Shown piece by piece: positions 14,673 through 23,062 of a stretch of DNA of 23,827 nucleotides (position 1 is its first letter; every line of letters begins with the position of its first letter). A program made the position numbers and the translations under genes. Source of the stretch: QYOJ01 sp043806735 (GTDB taxonomy: Bacteria > Bacteroidota > Bacteroidia > Bacteroidales > FEN-979); contig JAZDGR010000035.1 in the NCBI GenBank assembly GCA_043806735.1, positions 1-23,827 on the forward strand, in the 5' to 3' direction. The notes under the pieces were generated by a model, which did no database searches, was not told the DNA's origin, and saw only the letters and a list, made by a program, of their open reading frames with translations.

Positions 14673-15695
14673 CAAATAATCCGAAGCAAAGCCCCCCTCC
14701 GCCTGGGACTTGCAGGAGGGGGTACCGATGTGGCACCTTTCTCCGATTTGTACGGAGGTGCCATTTTGAATGCGACCATCAGCATGTATGCCAGAACCAC
14801 CATCCTGCCCCGCCGGGATGGCAAGATTGTTTTCAATGTGCTGGATAAACAACTGGTCCGTGAATTTCCGGAAACAGATCAACTTCCTATTGACGGGGAG
14901 CTGGATCTGATCAAAGGCATCTATAACCGCATCGTCCGAGACTTCACCCATGAACCTCTCTCCTTTGAATTGTCAACTTATGTGGATGCGCCTCCAGGGT
15001 CGGGCCTGGGCACTTCGTCAACCCTTGTTGTAGCCATCCTGGGAGCTTTTGCCGAATGGCTGAATCTTCCGTTGGGAGAGTATGACCTGGCCCATCTGGC
15101 GTTTGAGATTGAACGTATCGATTTACAGATGGCCGGAGGGAAACAGGATCAATATGCTGCCACCTTTGGCGGTGTCAACTTCATGGAGTTTTACAAAGAA
15201 GACAAAGTGATAGTTAACCCACTAAGGATCAGAGAGAAATATCTTGACGAACTGGCGCACAACCTGATCCTTTATCATACGGAAACAAGCCGCCTTTCCA
15301 GTACCATCATTGAGGAGCAACGTAAAAATGTTCTGGCCGGGGACGAACAATCCCTCGAGGCCATGCATAAACTCAAGGAACAATCGGTGATGATGAAGGA
15401 GGCAATGTTAAAAGGGGAGTTGGACCGGATTGGAGAGATCCTGGATTTTGGCTGGAAATTCAAGAAAAAGATGGCACGGGGGATTTCAAATCCCAAACTG
15501 GATGAGATATACAAAACGGCCATGAAGAACGGGGCGCTTGGAGGGAAAGTTTCGGGAGCCGGTGGTGGCGGGTTTATGTTCTTCTACTGTCCCGGAAACA
15601 CACGCTCAAGGGTGATCGAAGCGTTGCAACAATTCGGTGGCCAGACGAAACGCTATGAATTCACAAACAAAGGTTTAACGACGTGGACGATATGA
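14661..15695 (+). CDS. hddA: D-glycero-alpha-D-manno-heptose 7-phosphate kinase
   Basis: The 344-residue GHMP kinase starts at ATG 14661, which gives MTNDQIIRSKAPLRLGLAGGGTD. A GTG at 14652 would add three residues. The IIRSKAPLRLGLAGGGTDV opening is characteristic of HddA-type sugar kinases. The ATP-binding motif PPGSGLGTSSTL lies at 111-122, and the C-terminal glycine-rich GGKVSGAGGGGF lies at about 294-305. It phosphorylates D-glycero-alpha-D-manno-heptose 7-phosphate at C1 with ATP to give the 1,7-bisphosphate, in the cytosol. All the other enzymes of the GDP-heptose route are encoded within 2.5 kb downstream. That makes this assignment stronger than the related fucokinase or galactokinase options. 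Confidence 0.9.
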   Translation: MTNDQIIRSKAPLRLGLAGGGTDVAPFSDLYGGAILNATISMYARTTILPRRDGKIVFNVLDKQLVREFPETDQLPIDGELDLIKGIYNRIVRDFTHEPLSFELSTYVDAPPGSGLGTSSTLVVAILGAFAEWLNLPLGEYDLAHLAFEIERIDLQMAGGKQDQYAATFGGVNFMEFYKEDKVIVNPLRIREKYLDELAHNLILYHTETSRLSSTIIEEQRKNVLAGDEQSLEAMHKLKEQSVMMKEAMLKGELDRIGEILDFGWKFKKKMARGISNPKLDEIYKTAMKNGALGGKVSGAGGGGFMFFYCPGNTRSRVIEALQQFGGQTKRYEFTNKGLTTWTI

Positions 15696-16210
15696 AAAAC
15701 TTTTTGGAATTGGCAAAAAAACGATACTCGGTTCGCAATTATTCCGATAAACCTGTAGAAGAGGAAAAACTGAACTACATTCTTGAGTGCGGGCGGGTAG
15801 CACCTTCTGCCGCCAACTACCAGCCATGGCGCATCCTGGTAATACGGGATGCATCGCTCCGGGAAAGAATCTATACCACTTACAATCGGGATTGGTTCCG
15901 CCGGGCGCCTGTAATTCTGGTCTTCTGCGGGGATCATCAGCAAGGATGGAAGCGTTCCGACGGGAAAGACCATACCGATATCGATGTATCCATTATTGTC
16001 GATCATATCACGCTGGCTGCTGCCGAGCAGGACCTTGGCACCTGCTGGATTTGTAACTTCAATGCCGTGAAATGCAGGGAAATTCTCGATCTGCCGCCTC
16101 ATGTAGAGCCCATAGCCTATCTGCCCGTTGGTTATCCCGCAAAGGAGCCGGACGATCCGAGCCGTCACTTGGCCCGGAAAAAACTGGAGGAAATCATACA
16201 GGTTTATTAA
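15692..16210 (+). CDS. Nitroreductase-family flavoprotein
   Basis: I place the start at the ATG that overlaps the hddA stop as ATGA, though a GTG at 15683 is possible. The 172-residue protein shows KKRYSVRNYSDKPV at the N-terminus and APSAANYQPWRILV, both FMN-binding segments. It also has LAAAEQDLGTCWICNF in the middle and a C-terminal LPVGYPA. This is the compact NAD(P)H-dependent nitroreductase/flavin reductase fold, acting as an FMN homodimer in the cytosol. The true substrate cannot be told from sequence. It interrupts a heptose biosynthesis gene set and has no obvious role in it, though translation looks coupled to hddA. Confidence 0.88.
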   Translation: MKNFLELAKKRYSVRNYSDKPVEEEKLNYILECGRVAPSAANYQPWRILVIRDASLRERIYTTYNRDWFRRAPVILVFCGDHQQGWKRSDGKDHTDIDVSIIVDHITLAAAEQDLGTCWICNFNAVKCREILDLPPHVEPIAYLPVGYPAKEPDDPSRHLARKKLEEIIQVY

Positions 16211-16248
16211 GGCAGGAATGCGGGACTGAAACATGCAGAATAAAACAG

Positions 16249-16256
16249 TATTTTTG
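16249..16256 (+). promoter_or_regulatory. Candidate internal promoter element before gmhA
   Basis: TATTTTTG matches TAnnTTTG and lies 17 bases before the ATG at 16274, in the only sizeable gap (63 bases) inside the heptose gene set. No clear -33 TTTG is seen 19-21 bases upstream. Confidence 0.4.
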
Positions 16257-16273
16257 CGCCAAATCTGCCATCT

Positions 16274-16873
16274 ATGAGAATCACAGAATCGATTAAACAA
16301 AGTATCGAAGTCAAGCAAAAGATTCTTTCCAATCCTGCCCTGATTGAGCTTATCCGGGAAGTGGCTGCCCATTGTGCAGAATCCTTTTGCAACGGGAATA
16401 AAGTCCTGTTTTGCGGGAACGGGGGAAGTGCTGCCGACGCTCAGCATCTGGCTGCCGAGTTTTCGGGAAGGTTTTATTACGATCGCCCGCCTTTGCCATC
16501 AGAAGCCCTCCACGTAAATACCTCTTATCTGACTGCTGTTGCCAACGATTACTCATACGACGAGGTTTATTCACGGATTATCAAAGGAACAGGCAGAGAA
16601 GGGGACGTGCTGATCGGGATCTCTACATCAGGGAATTCCCAAAATATCATCAACGCCTTGAAGGTTGCCAACGAGCTGGGAATGATCACGATAGGGATGA
16701 CCGGGGAAACCGGTGGAAAAATGAAAGACCATTGCGATTATTTGATCAATGTACCCTCTACGGATACACCCCGCATCCAGGAATCCCACATCATGATCGG
16801 ACATATCATCTGTGAACTGGTAGAAACAGCCCTATTCCCGAAAGAAGAAATGCAGGAAGGAAAGAATGCATGA
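16274..16873 (+). CDS. gmhA: Sedoheptulose 7-phosphate isomerase (phosphoheptose isomerase)
   Basis: The 199-residue single SIS-domain protein has VLFCGNGGSAADAQHLAAEFSGRF (in part residues 45-68), GISTSGNSQNI near 115-124 and a C-terminal ESHIMIGHIICELVE. Probable catalytic Glu62 and His177 fit the GmhA pattern as I recall it. It converts sedoheptulose 7-phosphate to D-glycero-D-manno-heptose 7-phosphate, the first step of both the ADP- and GDP-heptose routes, in the cytosol as a tetramer. hddA, hddC and gmhB nearby show that this copy feeds the GDP route. Confidence 0.95.
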   Translation: MRITESIKQSIEVKQKILSNPALIELIREVAAHCAESFCNGNKVLFCGNGGSAADAQHLAAEFSGRFYYDRPPLPSEALHVNTSYLTAVANDYSYDEVYSRIIKGTGREGDVLIGISTSGNSQNIINALKVANELGMITIGMTGETGGKMKDHCDYLINVPSTDTPRIQESHIMIGHIICELVETALFPKEEMQEGKNA

Positions 16874-16885
16874 TAGCCTGATAAT

Positions 16886-17590
16886 TTGGAAGCAATAATA
16901 CTAGCCGGAGGATCTGGGACACGACTTCAGAAAGTCGTCAACGATCTTCCGAAGTCAATGGCTCCTGTAAACGGGCGTCCTTTTCTTGAATATTTACTTG
17001 ATTATCTTGTCACCCAGGATGTTACGGAGGTGGTGCTCTCAGTCGGTTATTTGCGAACTGCGATCATGGACCACTTCGGAACAGGATACCGGAACCTAAG
17101 GATTCAATATTCCATTGAGGAAGAACCGTTCGGAACCGGGGGAGGGATCAGGTTGGCACTATGGAAAGTAACAGGAGACCGGGCTTTTGCTATGAACGGA
17201 GATAGCCTGTTCCGGGTGGATCTTCACCGGATGATGGACCGGCATCTGAAAAATAAAGCAGATCTCACTATCGCCCTCAGAGAACTTAAGGAGACAGGAC
17301 GTTACGGCCAGGTAACCATGAACCGCAGTCGCCGCATTTCAGGTTTTTTAGAGAAACAAGAGGATGGAGGGAAAGGGTACATCAACGGCGGTGTTTATAT
17401 CATTGAAAAGGGATTTTTAATGGATCCGGTATTTCGCGGCAAGTTTTCCATCGAGAAGGATTGTTTTGAACCCTTTTATACGACCTCCCGGATGTTCGGC
17501 TTCCCATCGGAAGAATATTTTCTTGATATTGGGATTCCCGAAGATTATCAACGCGCACAAGATGAATTTAAGCAATTTGAGATTCGATAA
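16886..17590 (+). CDS. hddC: D-glycero-alpha-D-manno-heptose 1-phosphate guanylyltransferase
   Basis: The start is TTG at 16886. An in-frame TAG lies at 16874-16876, only CCT/GAT/AAT-type codons lie between, and the protein must begin before AIILAGGSGTRL, so no ATG is possible. The 234-residue nucleotidyltransferase shows LAGGSGTRL (6-14), PKSMAPVNGRPFLEYLL (22-38), PFGTGGGIRLA (81-91), NGDSLFRVD (104-112) and a late FLDIGIPEDYQRA. It joins GTP with heptose 1-phosphate to give GDP-heptose. HddC, rather than a glucose-1-phosphate or mannose-1-phosphate enzyme, is favoured by its place between gmhA and gmhB. Its 3' end overlaps gmhB by 29 bases. Confidence 0.88.
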   Translation: MEAIILAGGSGTRLQKVVNDLPKSMAPVNGRPFLEYLLDYLVTQDVTEVVLSVGYLRTAIMDHFGTGYRNLRIQYSIEEEPFGTGGGIRLALWKVTGDRAFAMNGDSLFRVDLHRMMDRHLKNKADLTIALRELKETGRYGQVTMNRSRRISGFLEKQEDGGKGYINGGVYIIEKGFLMDPVFRGKFSIEKDCFEPFYTTSRMFGFPSEEYFLDIGIPEDYQRAQDEFKQFEIR

Positions 17591-18188
17591 TAGCTGGACT
17601 CTTTTCCTCGACCGTGATGGAGTGATCAACCGGAGGATTATCGGAGGATATGTCAGGCATTGGGATCAATTTGAGTTTTTACCCGGGGTTTTAAATGCGC
17701 TGGGTGTTCTTTCCGGGATCTTTGGAAAAATCATTGTGGTCAGTAACCAGCAGGGAGTTGGGAAGCAACTTATGAGGGAATCAGAACTTGACCTCATCCA
17801 TGAGAAACTAATAATAAAAGCGGAACAAGAGGGTGGCAGGATTGACGCAGTCTACTTCTCTCCTCATCTGGAAAGGGAAGGATCCGTGATGCGAAAACCC
17901 AAGGTAGGAATGGCTTTGAAAGCCCGCTGGGAACATCCCGGGATTCAATTTAAAAAATCGGTCATGGCAGGTGATTCGCTTTCCGATATGCTGTTCGGGA
18001 AACGGTTAGGGATGATTACAGTATTGATCTCCACATCAAAATCCGACCTCCGGAAAGGACATAAGCTCATCGACTACACCTTCCATGATCTTGCAACGTT
18101 TGCCACCACTCTAGTGGACCTACAGTCCACAGTTCTCGGTCCACAGTCCGCAAACACTACTGCACCCTCCTCACCACCTTCTCCATGA
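17562..18188 (+). CDS. gmhB: D-glycero-D-manno-heptose 1,7-bisphosphate 7-phosphatase, zinc-site variant
   Basis: I chose the ATG at 17562 (MNLSNLRF), which lies in the tail of hddC. The 208-residue HAD phosphatase has the nucleophile motif FLDRDGVIN (Asp17 and Asp19), motif II VVSNQQGVG (Ser61), the substrate-binding RKPKVGM (111-117) and the magnesium-binding MAGDSLSDM (Asp138). In well-studied GmhB enzymes the loop before RKP carries a Cys/His zinc site. Here it reads YFSPHLEREGSVM, keeping the His but no Cys and shorter. The last 23 or so residues (QSTVLGPQ... to PPSP) are low-complexity, and the first half of that tail is encoded by a short repeat. It removes the 7-phosphate before HddC acts. 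Confidence 0.87.
   Translation: MNLSNLRFDNSWTLFLDRDGVINRRIIGGYVRHWDQFEFLPGVLNALGVLSGIFGKIIVVSNQQGVGKQLMRESELDLIHEKLIIKAEQEGGRIDAVYFSPHLEREGSVMRKPKVGMALKARWEHPGIQFKKSVMAGDSLSDMLFGKRLGMITVLISTSKSDLRKGHKLIDYTFHDLATFATTLVDLQSTVLGPQSANTTAPSSPPSP
18114..18147. repeat. Short inverted and direct repeat in the 3' end of gmhB
   Basis: GTGGAC (18114-18119) and GTCCAC (18125-18130) form a 6-bp hairpin with a 5-base loop. GTCCACAGT occurs twice, at 18125-18133 and 18139-18147, with a 14-base period. The element lies within coding sequence, but the peptide it encodes is outside the phosphatase domain. Confidence 0.55.
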
Positions 18189-19645
18189 CCCCCACGCTGA
18201 TCCTCTCTATATTTCTCTCCTACACTGCGTTGCTTTTTTTCATCACCTGGCTGACTGCGCGCCGGGCGACAAACCGCACGTTTTTTATCGGGAACAAAGA
18301 ATCCCCATGGGTCGTTGTTGCATACGGTATGATCGGAGCTTCACTTTCGGGAGTAACTTTTATGTCGGTCCCCGGTTGGGTAGGGGATACCCAGTTCTCC
18401 TACATGGCTGTCGTATTCGGTTACCTGATGGGGTATGCTGTCATCGCGCTCGTTTTGCTACCGCTTTATTACCGTCTCAATCTAACCTCCATCTACTCAT
18501 ATCTCGAAGGCCGGTTTGGATTTTGGTCCTATAAGACCGGCGCGTTCTATTTCATTCTTTCCCGGGTCATCGGGGCGTCGTTCCGCATGTTTCTCGTCGT
18601 AAATGTCCTCCAGATTTTTGTGTTTGATGCATGGAATTTCCCCTTTTGGGTTACAACGCTGATTTTTATCATCCTGATCCTCCTCTATACCTTCAAAGGT
18701 GGCATCAAAACCATCATCTGGACCGACACGGTGCAAACCACCTTTATGCTTTTGGCTCTGGTTTTGTCAATCTATTTGATTATGAAGAATATGGGATTTG
18801 ATGCCAGAGGAATCTCCTCAGCCGTATTCGAAAGCCAGTATTCCAAAATGTTCTTCGGGGAATGGAGTGATAAACGCTTTCTCCTGAAAGGAATCCTGAG
18901 TGGCGCTTTCATTGCCATCGTCATGACTGGTCTGGACCAGGAGATGATGCAGAAGAATCTTAGTTGCAGAACGTTGAAAGATGCCCAGAAGAACATGTTC
19001 TCCTTCTCCCTCGTCTTAATGCTGGTCAATTTTCTTTTTCTTTTCCTTGGCGCCTCCCTGTACCTTTTTGCCACCTATAAGGGGGTCGGACTGCCTGCCC
19101 GCTCCGACGATCTTTTCCCGATCATTGCCATCCAGCATCTTGGTCCCCTTGCCGGAATTATATTCCTGATCGGACTGATCTCAGCAGCTTATCCGAGCGC
19201 CGATGGAGCATTGACCTCCTTAACGACCTCTTTCAGCATTGATTTCCTGGGCATGAATAAAACAAGTTCGCTCACGGAAAGACAGAAAGAGAAGATCAGA
19301 TATATCGTGCATGTTGTTTTTGCAGCTATCCTTCTGTCAGTCATAGTGCTGTTCAGAGAGATCAATGACCGGGCTGTTATTGACAAACTGTTTACGGTAG
19401 CCGGGTATACCTATGGCCCATTGCTGGGGCTATATGCATTCGGTCTATTTACTAAGAGGAAGACAAGAGACCGGTATGTTCCCCTTGTGGCTATATTATC
19501 GCCGGTAATTTGCTATATGCTTAGCGCATACTCGAAAGAAGTTTTATTCGGTTACAAATTCGGATTTGAGTTACTAATTTTAAATGGATTAATTACATTT
19601 GCAGGATTATGGATCCTGTCTATAAGATATAGGTTCCAACTCTAA
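18185..19645 (+). CDS. Sodium:solute symporter (SSS family)
   Basis: The 486-residue protein has about 13 membrane helices. The early segment GKxSPWxVVAYGMIGASLSGVTF pattern (here IGNKESPWVVVAYGMIGASL onward) and SVPGWVG are typical of Bacteroidetes SSS transporters. So are FKGGIKTIIWTDTVQT and ISAAYPSADGALTSLTTSF further on. It would import a solute using the sodium gradient. The substrate cannot be predicted. The start overlaps the gmhB stop as ATGA, but the gmhB tail here appears repeat-derived, so the coupling may be recent. A functional link to heptose synthesis is not implied. Confidence 0.93.
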   Translation: MTPTLILSIFLSYTALLFFITWLTARRATNRTFFIGNKESPWVVVAYGMIGASLSGVTFMSVPGWVGDTQFSYMAVVFGYLMGYAVIALVLLPLYYRLNLTSIYSYLEGRFGFWSYKTGAFYFILSRVIGASFRMFLVVNVLQIFVFDAWNFPFWVTTLIFIILILLYTFKGGIKTIIWTDTVQTTFMLLALVLSIYLIMKNMGFDARGISSAVFESQYSKMFFGEWSDKRFLLKGILSGAFIAIVMTGLDQEMMQKNLSCRTLKDAQKNMFSFSLVLMLVNFLFLFLGASLYLFATYKGVGLPARSDDLFPIIAIQHLGPLAGIIFLIGLISAAYPSADGALTSLTTSFSIDFLGMNKTSSLTERQKEKIRYIVHVVFAAILLSVIVLFREINDRAVIDKLFTVAGYTYGPLLGLYAFGLFTKRKTRDRYVPLVAILSPVICYMLSAYSKEVLFGYKFGFELLILNGLITFAGLWILSIRYRFQL

Positions 19646-19656
19646 GTCAACACTCT

Positions 19657-21846
19657 ATGGGAAACATACGTTTTATAGCCTTACAGGCAGCTATGTGTAG
19701 GACACAAAGGTCTGTCTCGTTCCCCGCCAGAAAGGCCTCAGAATATTTTGGGGAGTTGACATTTAACCGGACTGCGATGAGGGAATACCTCACGGAAGAA
19801 GCCTATCAGCAGGTGATGAATGCAATAGAAAAAGGAATCAAGATTGATCGCAGAATTGCAGACCAGGTCGCGGCAGGAATGAAAGCATGGGCGATTGCGA
19901 AAGGAGCCACCCATTACACGCACTGGTTCCTGCCCCTGACGGGAGCTACGGCCGAGAAACATGATGCGTTCATCGATCCTGTGGAAGGAGGGCATGGAAT
20001 TGAGAAATTCAGAGGGATTGAACTTACGCAGCAGGAACCCGACGCATCAAGTTTTCCGAGCGGAGGTATCCGGAGCACTTTCGAAGCCCGTGGATATACC
20101 GCATGGGATCCCACTTCACCCGCGTTTATCATGGACCGGACTCTTTGCATCCCGACCGTTTTTGTCTCCTATACTGGGGAAGCGCTGGATTATAAAACCC
20201 CTTTGCTGAAGGCGCTCTATGCGATAGACCATGCGGCGGTGGATGTTTGTCAGTATTTTGATAAAGATGTCACAAAGGTATTTGCCACACTTGGATGGGA
20301 ACAGGAATATTTTTTAGTTGATAATGCGCTTTATCAGGCAAGACCCGATCTTGTGCTGACTGGCAGGACCTTGTTTGGCCACTCATCAGCCAAGGACCAG
20401 CAGTTGGAAGACCATTATTTCGGGACAATTCCCCAGCGCGTGATGGCCTTTATGCAGGAATTCGAGTTTGAGGCGCACCGGCTTGGTGTTCCAGTCAAGA
20501 CACGGCATAATGAAGTAGCTCCCAACCAATTTGAATGCGCCCCCGTTTTTGAAGAAGCGAATCTTTCCATAGACCACAATCAACTGCTGATGCACCTGCT
20601 TGACAAGGTTGCTAGACGCCATGATTTTACCATACTCCTTCATGAGAAACCATACGCCGGAGTAAATGGTTCGGGGAAACACAATAACTGGTCCCTCATG
20701 ACAAATGCGCGGGAGAACCTTCTGTCGCCCGGGAAAACGCCGAAGTCTAATCTGCGTTTTCTGACATTCCTTGTGAACACCGTAAAAGCGGTCCACGAGC
20801 ATTCCGATCTGATCAGGGCCATCATTGCTTCTGCGGGTAACGATCATCGGTTGGGAGCCAATGAAGCTCCTCCGGGGATCATTTCCGTTTTTATCGGCGC
20901 GCAACTGACCCAATTAATGAACATCATTGAGAAAAGCGATAAGAAAATCAAGATCAATTCTGACGGGGATACCGGATTGTTGAAGAACTTCCCCAAGATT
21001 CCGGAAATCTTGCTGGACAATACCGATCGGAACAGAACCTCTCCCTTTGCGTTCACGGGGAATAAATTTGAATTCCGTGCTGTTGGCTCTTCACAGACCT
21101 GCGCGCCGGCTATGATCACCATCAACCTGATTGTTGCCGACCAGTTAAGAAAGTTTAAAAAGGATGTAGACAGCTTGATTGAAAAGAAGATAAGAAAGGA
21201 TGATGCCATCTTCCAGGTTTTGAAACGGTATATCACCGAGTCGAAAGACATCCGTTTCGAGGGCAATAATTATGGAGAAGACTGGATTGCGGAAGCCGCG
21301 AAGCGGGGTTTGCCTAATCATAAGACAACACCTGAAGCGGTTAAAGCCCTGGTTTCCAGGAAAACTATCAAGCTTTTTTCCGACAACCAGGTGCTTTCCA
21401 AAAGGGAACTTGAGGCCAGATATGAGATACGGCTTGAGCAATATACCAAAAAGATCCAGATCGAGTCGAGAGTACTTGGAGACCTATCTTCCAATCATAT
21501 CATTCCGATCGCAATCAAGTATCAGAATACCCTCATTGAGAATGTGAAAGGGTTGAAACAGGTGCTGGATTACCAGACTTACGGGAAGTTGTCTCACAAT
21601 CAGATGGAGACGATTACTGAAATATCGGAACATGTCGATAAGATCAAAACATACGTACACGACATGATTGAAGCGCGGAAAGTAGCAAACAAAATCACAG
21701 ATGTGGAGGAGAAGGCTTCTGCATATTGTAACACGGTTTTGCCCTATTTCGAAAAGATCCGGTACCACGTGGATAAACTGGAAATGTTGGTGGATGACGA
21801 GCTTTGGCCTCTCCCCAAATACCGGGAACTACTTTTTGTTCGGTAA
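19657..21846 (+). CDS. glnN: Glutamine synthetase type III
   Basis: The 729-residue protein has the length and motifs of GSIII, which is far longer than GSI. It shows THYTHWFLPLTGATAEKHD (85-103), FVSYTGEALDYKTPLLK (169-185), GWEQEYFLV (213-221), KTRHNEVAPNQFE (281-293), NGSGKHNNWSL (337-347) and GNDHRLGANEAPP (394-406). These supply the metal, glutamate and ATP sites. It condenses ammonia with glutamate using ATP in the cytosol, as a double-hexamer enzyme. GSIII is the usual ammonium-assimilating enzyme of Bacteroidetes. It starts 11 bases after the symporter stop. No PII or regulator gene is nearby. Confidence 0.97.
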   Translation: MGNIRFIALQAAMCRTQRSVSFPARKASEYFGELTFNRTAMREYLTEEAYQQVMNAIEKGIKIDRRIADQVAAGMKAWAIAKGATHYTHWFLPLTGATAEKHDAFIDPVEGGHGIEKFRGIELTQQEPDASSFPSGGIRSTFEARGYTAWDPTSPAFIMDRTLCIPTVFVSYTGEALDYKTPLLKALYAIDHAAVDVCQYFDKDVTKVFATLGWEQEYFLVDNALYQARPDLVLTGRTLFGHSSAKDQQLEDHYFGTIPQRVMAFMQEFEFEAHRLGVPVKTRHNEVAPNQFECAPVFEEANLSIDHNQLLMHLLDKVARRHDFTILLHEKPYAGVNGSGKHNNWSLMTNARENLLSPGKTPKSNLRFLTFLVNTVKAVHEHSDLIRAIIASAGNDHRLGANEAPPGIISVFIGAQLTQLMNIIEKSDKKIKINSDGDTGLLKNFPKIPEILLDNTDRNRTSPFAFTGNKFEFRAVGSSQTCAPAMITINLIVADQLRKFKKDVDSLIEKKIRKDDAIFQVLKRYITESKDIRFEGNNYGEDWIAEAAKRGLPNHKTTPEAVKALVSRKTIKLFSDNQVLSKRELEARYEIRLEQYTKKIQIESRVLGDLSSNHIIPIAIKYQNTLIENVKGLKQVLDYQTYGKLSHNQMETITEISEHVDKIKTYVHDMIEARKVANKITDVEEKASAYCNTVLPYFEKIRYHVDKLEMLVDDELWPLPKYRELLFVR

Positions 21847-21871
21847 AGATTAACTATAATATAGAATAGTC

Positions 21872-23062
21872 ATGAGGAAGAGATTTTTTCGGGATCTGAT
21901 CCCCTGGATTCTACTGCTTGCCATTTCAGTGGCTGTACATGGTCAGATCAGTGTTTATCACATTGATCAGTCAACACTCCCACAAATCCAGCAAGGAATT
22001 TTCTATGCATTGCCCAGGACGGTGGTGAATATTGAGGTAACCATTGACCGGATTGAGAACTACAAAGGCCCGTATGCCGAATATGCACTCAGGTACCTGG
22101 GATTGCAGAATGTGGTTGCTGCAAATTCCGTTGAATACAGGATCAATGGGATTGCGATCACAACTTCAGCCGAGCCCGATCCCGAACAGTACTATTTTGT
22201 GGAACTGGGAGAGAAAATCTCCAAAGCGGAAAAAGCCGGGTTGCTCAGCCTGAGTGAGTCAGGCCTGATTCTGGGAACTTTTGCAGTGGCTGGCGATACC
22301 AGTGAAAGAATCATCCGGATTGTGGATAACCTGGACGGAGTAACCATGTCGGAAAAAGATGTGTTTCCGGAGATCTTTAAATATTATGCTGATGTGAGTG
22401 TGTTTGAAAAAGTGGATACCATCATCCGGAAAGTCAGTATTGATACTATGACATTGGAAAAACAATACCTGAAGCGGACGATTGTGGAGAAATCTCCGGA
22501 GCAAAAAGCAAAGGAAGCAGCCGACTTCATCTCGAAAATTAAAGAAAACAGGTTCAATCTCCTGATCGGATACCAGGAAGTCAGTTACAACCAGGAGACG
22601 CTGGAATACATGGATACCCAGTTGAAACTGCTGGAAAAAGAATATATGAAACTCTTTACCGGAATTAGCATTCACAAGACCTATACCTATCACTATAAGT
22701 ACATTCCGCTGGCAAACCAGATCAACACCGAAGTGCCCATTTTTAAATTCCTGTCAACCAAAGGGTTAATGAATCTGGATGATATTGGCGGTCGGGCGGT
22801 CACGATAAAAGTGCAACGGGTCGGAAATACAAACCAGGTTGCTTCCTACCTCAACCGTGCATTGAAGGAGACCAAAACCCAGGGCTTCTACTACCGGATT
22901 CCTGAGCTGGCCCGGGTGACCGTCAAGCAAACTGATGGCACTTTTGAAGAAACCCAATGCCCGATCAACCAACTGGGAATTGTAACCTACCTTCCGGTGA
23001 ATAAATGGAAGATAAGATTCCATGAGGAAACTGGAGGGATCAAAGAGGTTGTCATTGATTAA
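21872..23062 (+). CDS. Exported DUF4831 family protein
   Basis: The 396-residue protein has a clear signal peptide (MRKRFF then a hydrophobic stretch to about AVHG, residues 1-24). A soluble domain without membrane helices follows. The YALPRTVVNIEVTIDRIENYKGPYAEYA segment (in part residues 45-72) and YRINGIAI match DUF4831, a Bacteroidetes family of unknown function. The protein is probably periplasmic or surface-attached. It starts 25 bases after glnN and could share its transcript. Its TAA stop overlaps the kdsA stop on the other strand in a TTAA palindrome. Confidence 0.83.
   Translation: MRKRFFRDLIPWILLLAISVAVHGQISVYHIDQSTLPQIQQGIFYALPRTVVNIEVTIDRIENYKGPYAEYALRYLGLQNVVAANSVEYRINGIAITTSAEPDPEQYYFVELGEKISKAEKAGLLSLSESGLILGTFAVAGDTSERIIRIVDNLDGVTMSEKDVFPEIFKYYADVSVFEKVDTIIRKVSIDTMTLEKQYLKRTIVEKSPEQKAKEAADFISKIKENRFNLLIGYQEVSYNQETLEYMDTQLKLLEKEYMKLFTGISIHKTYTYHYKYIPLANQINTEVPIFKFLSTKGLMNLDDIGGRAVTIKVQRVGNTNQVASYLNRALKETKTQGFYYRIPELARVTVKQTDGTFEETQCPINQLGIVTYLPVNKWKIRFHEETGGIKEVVID

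Noticed and set aside
15653..16447. 264-codon minus-strand open frame opposite the nitroreductase and gmhA
   Set aside because: Both plus-strand genes have clear motifs, and the antisense product has none.
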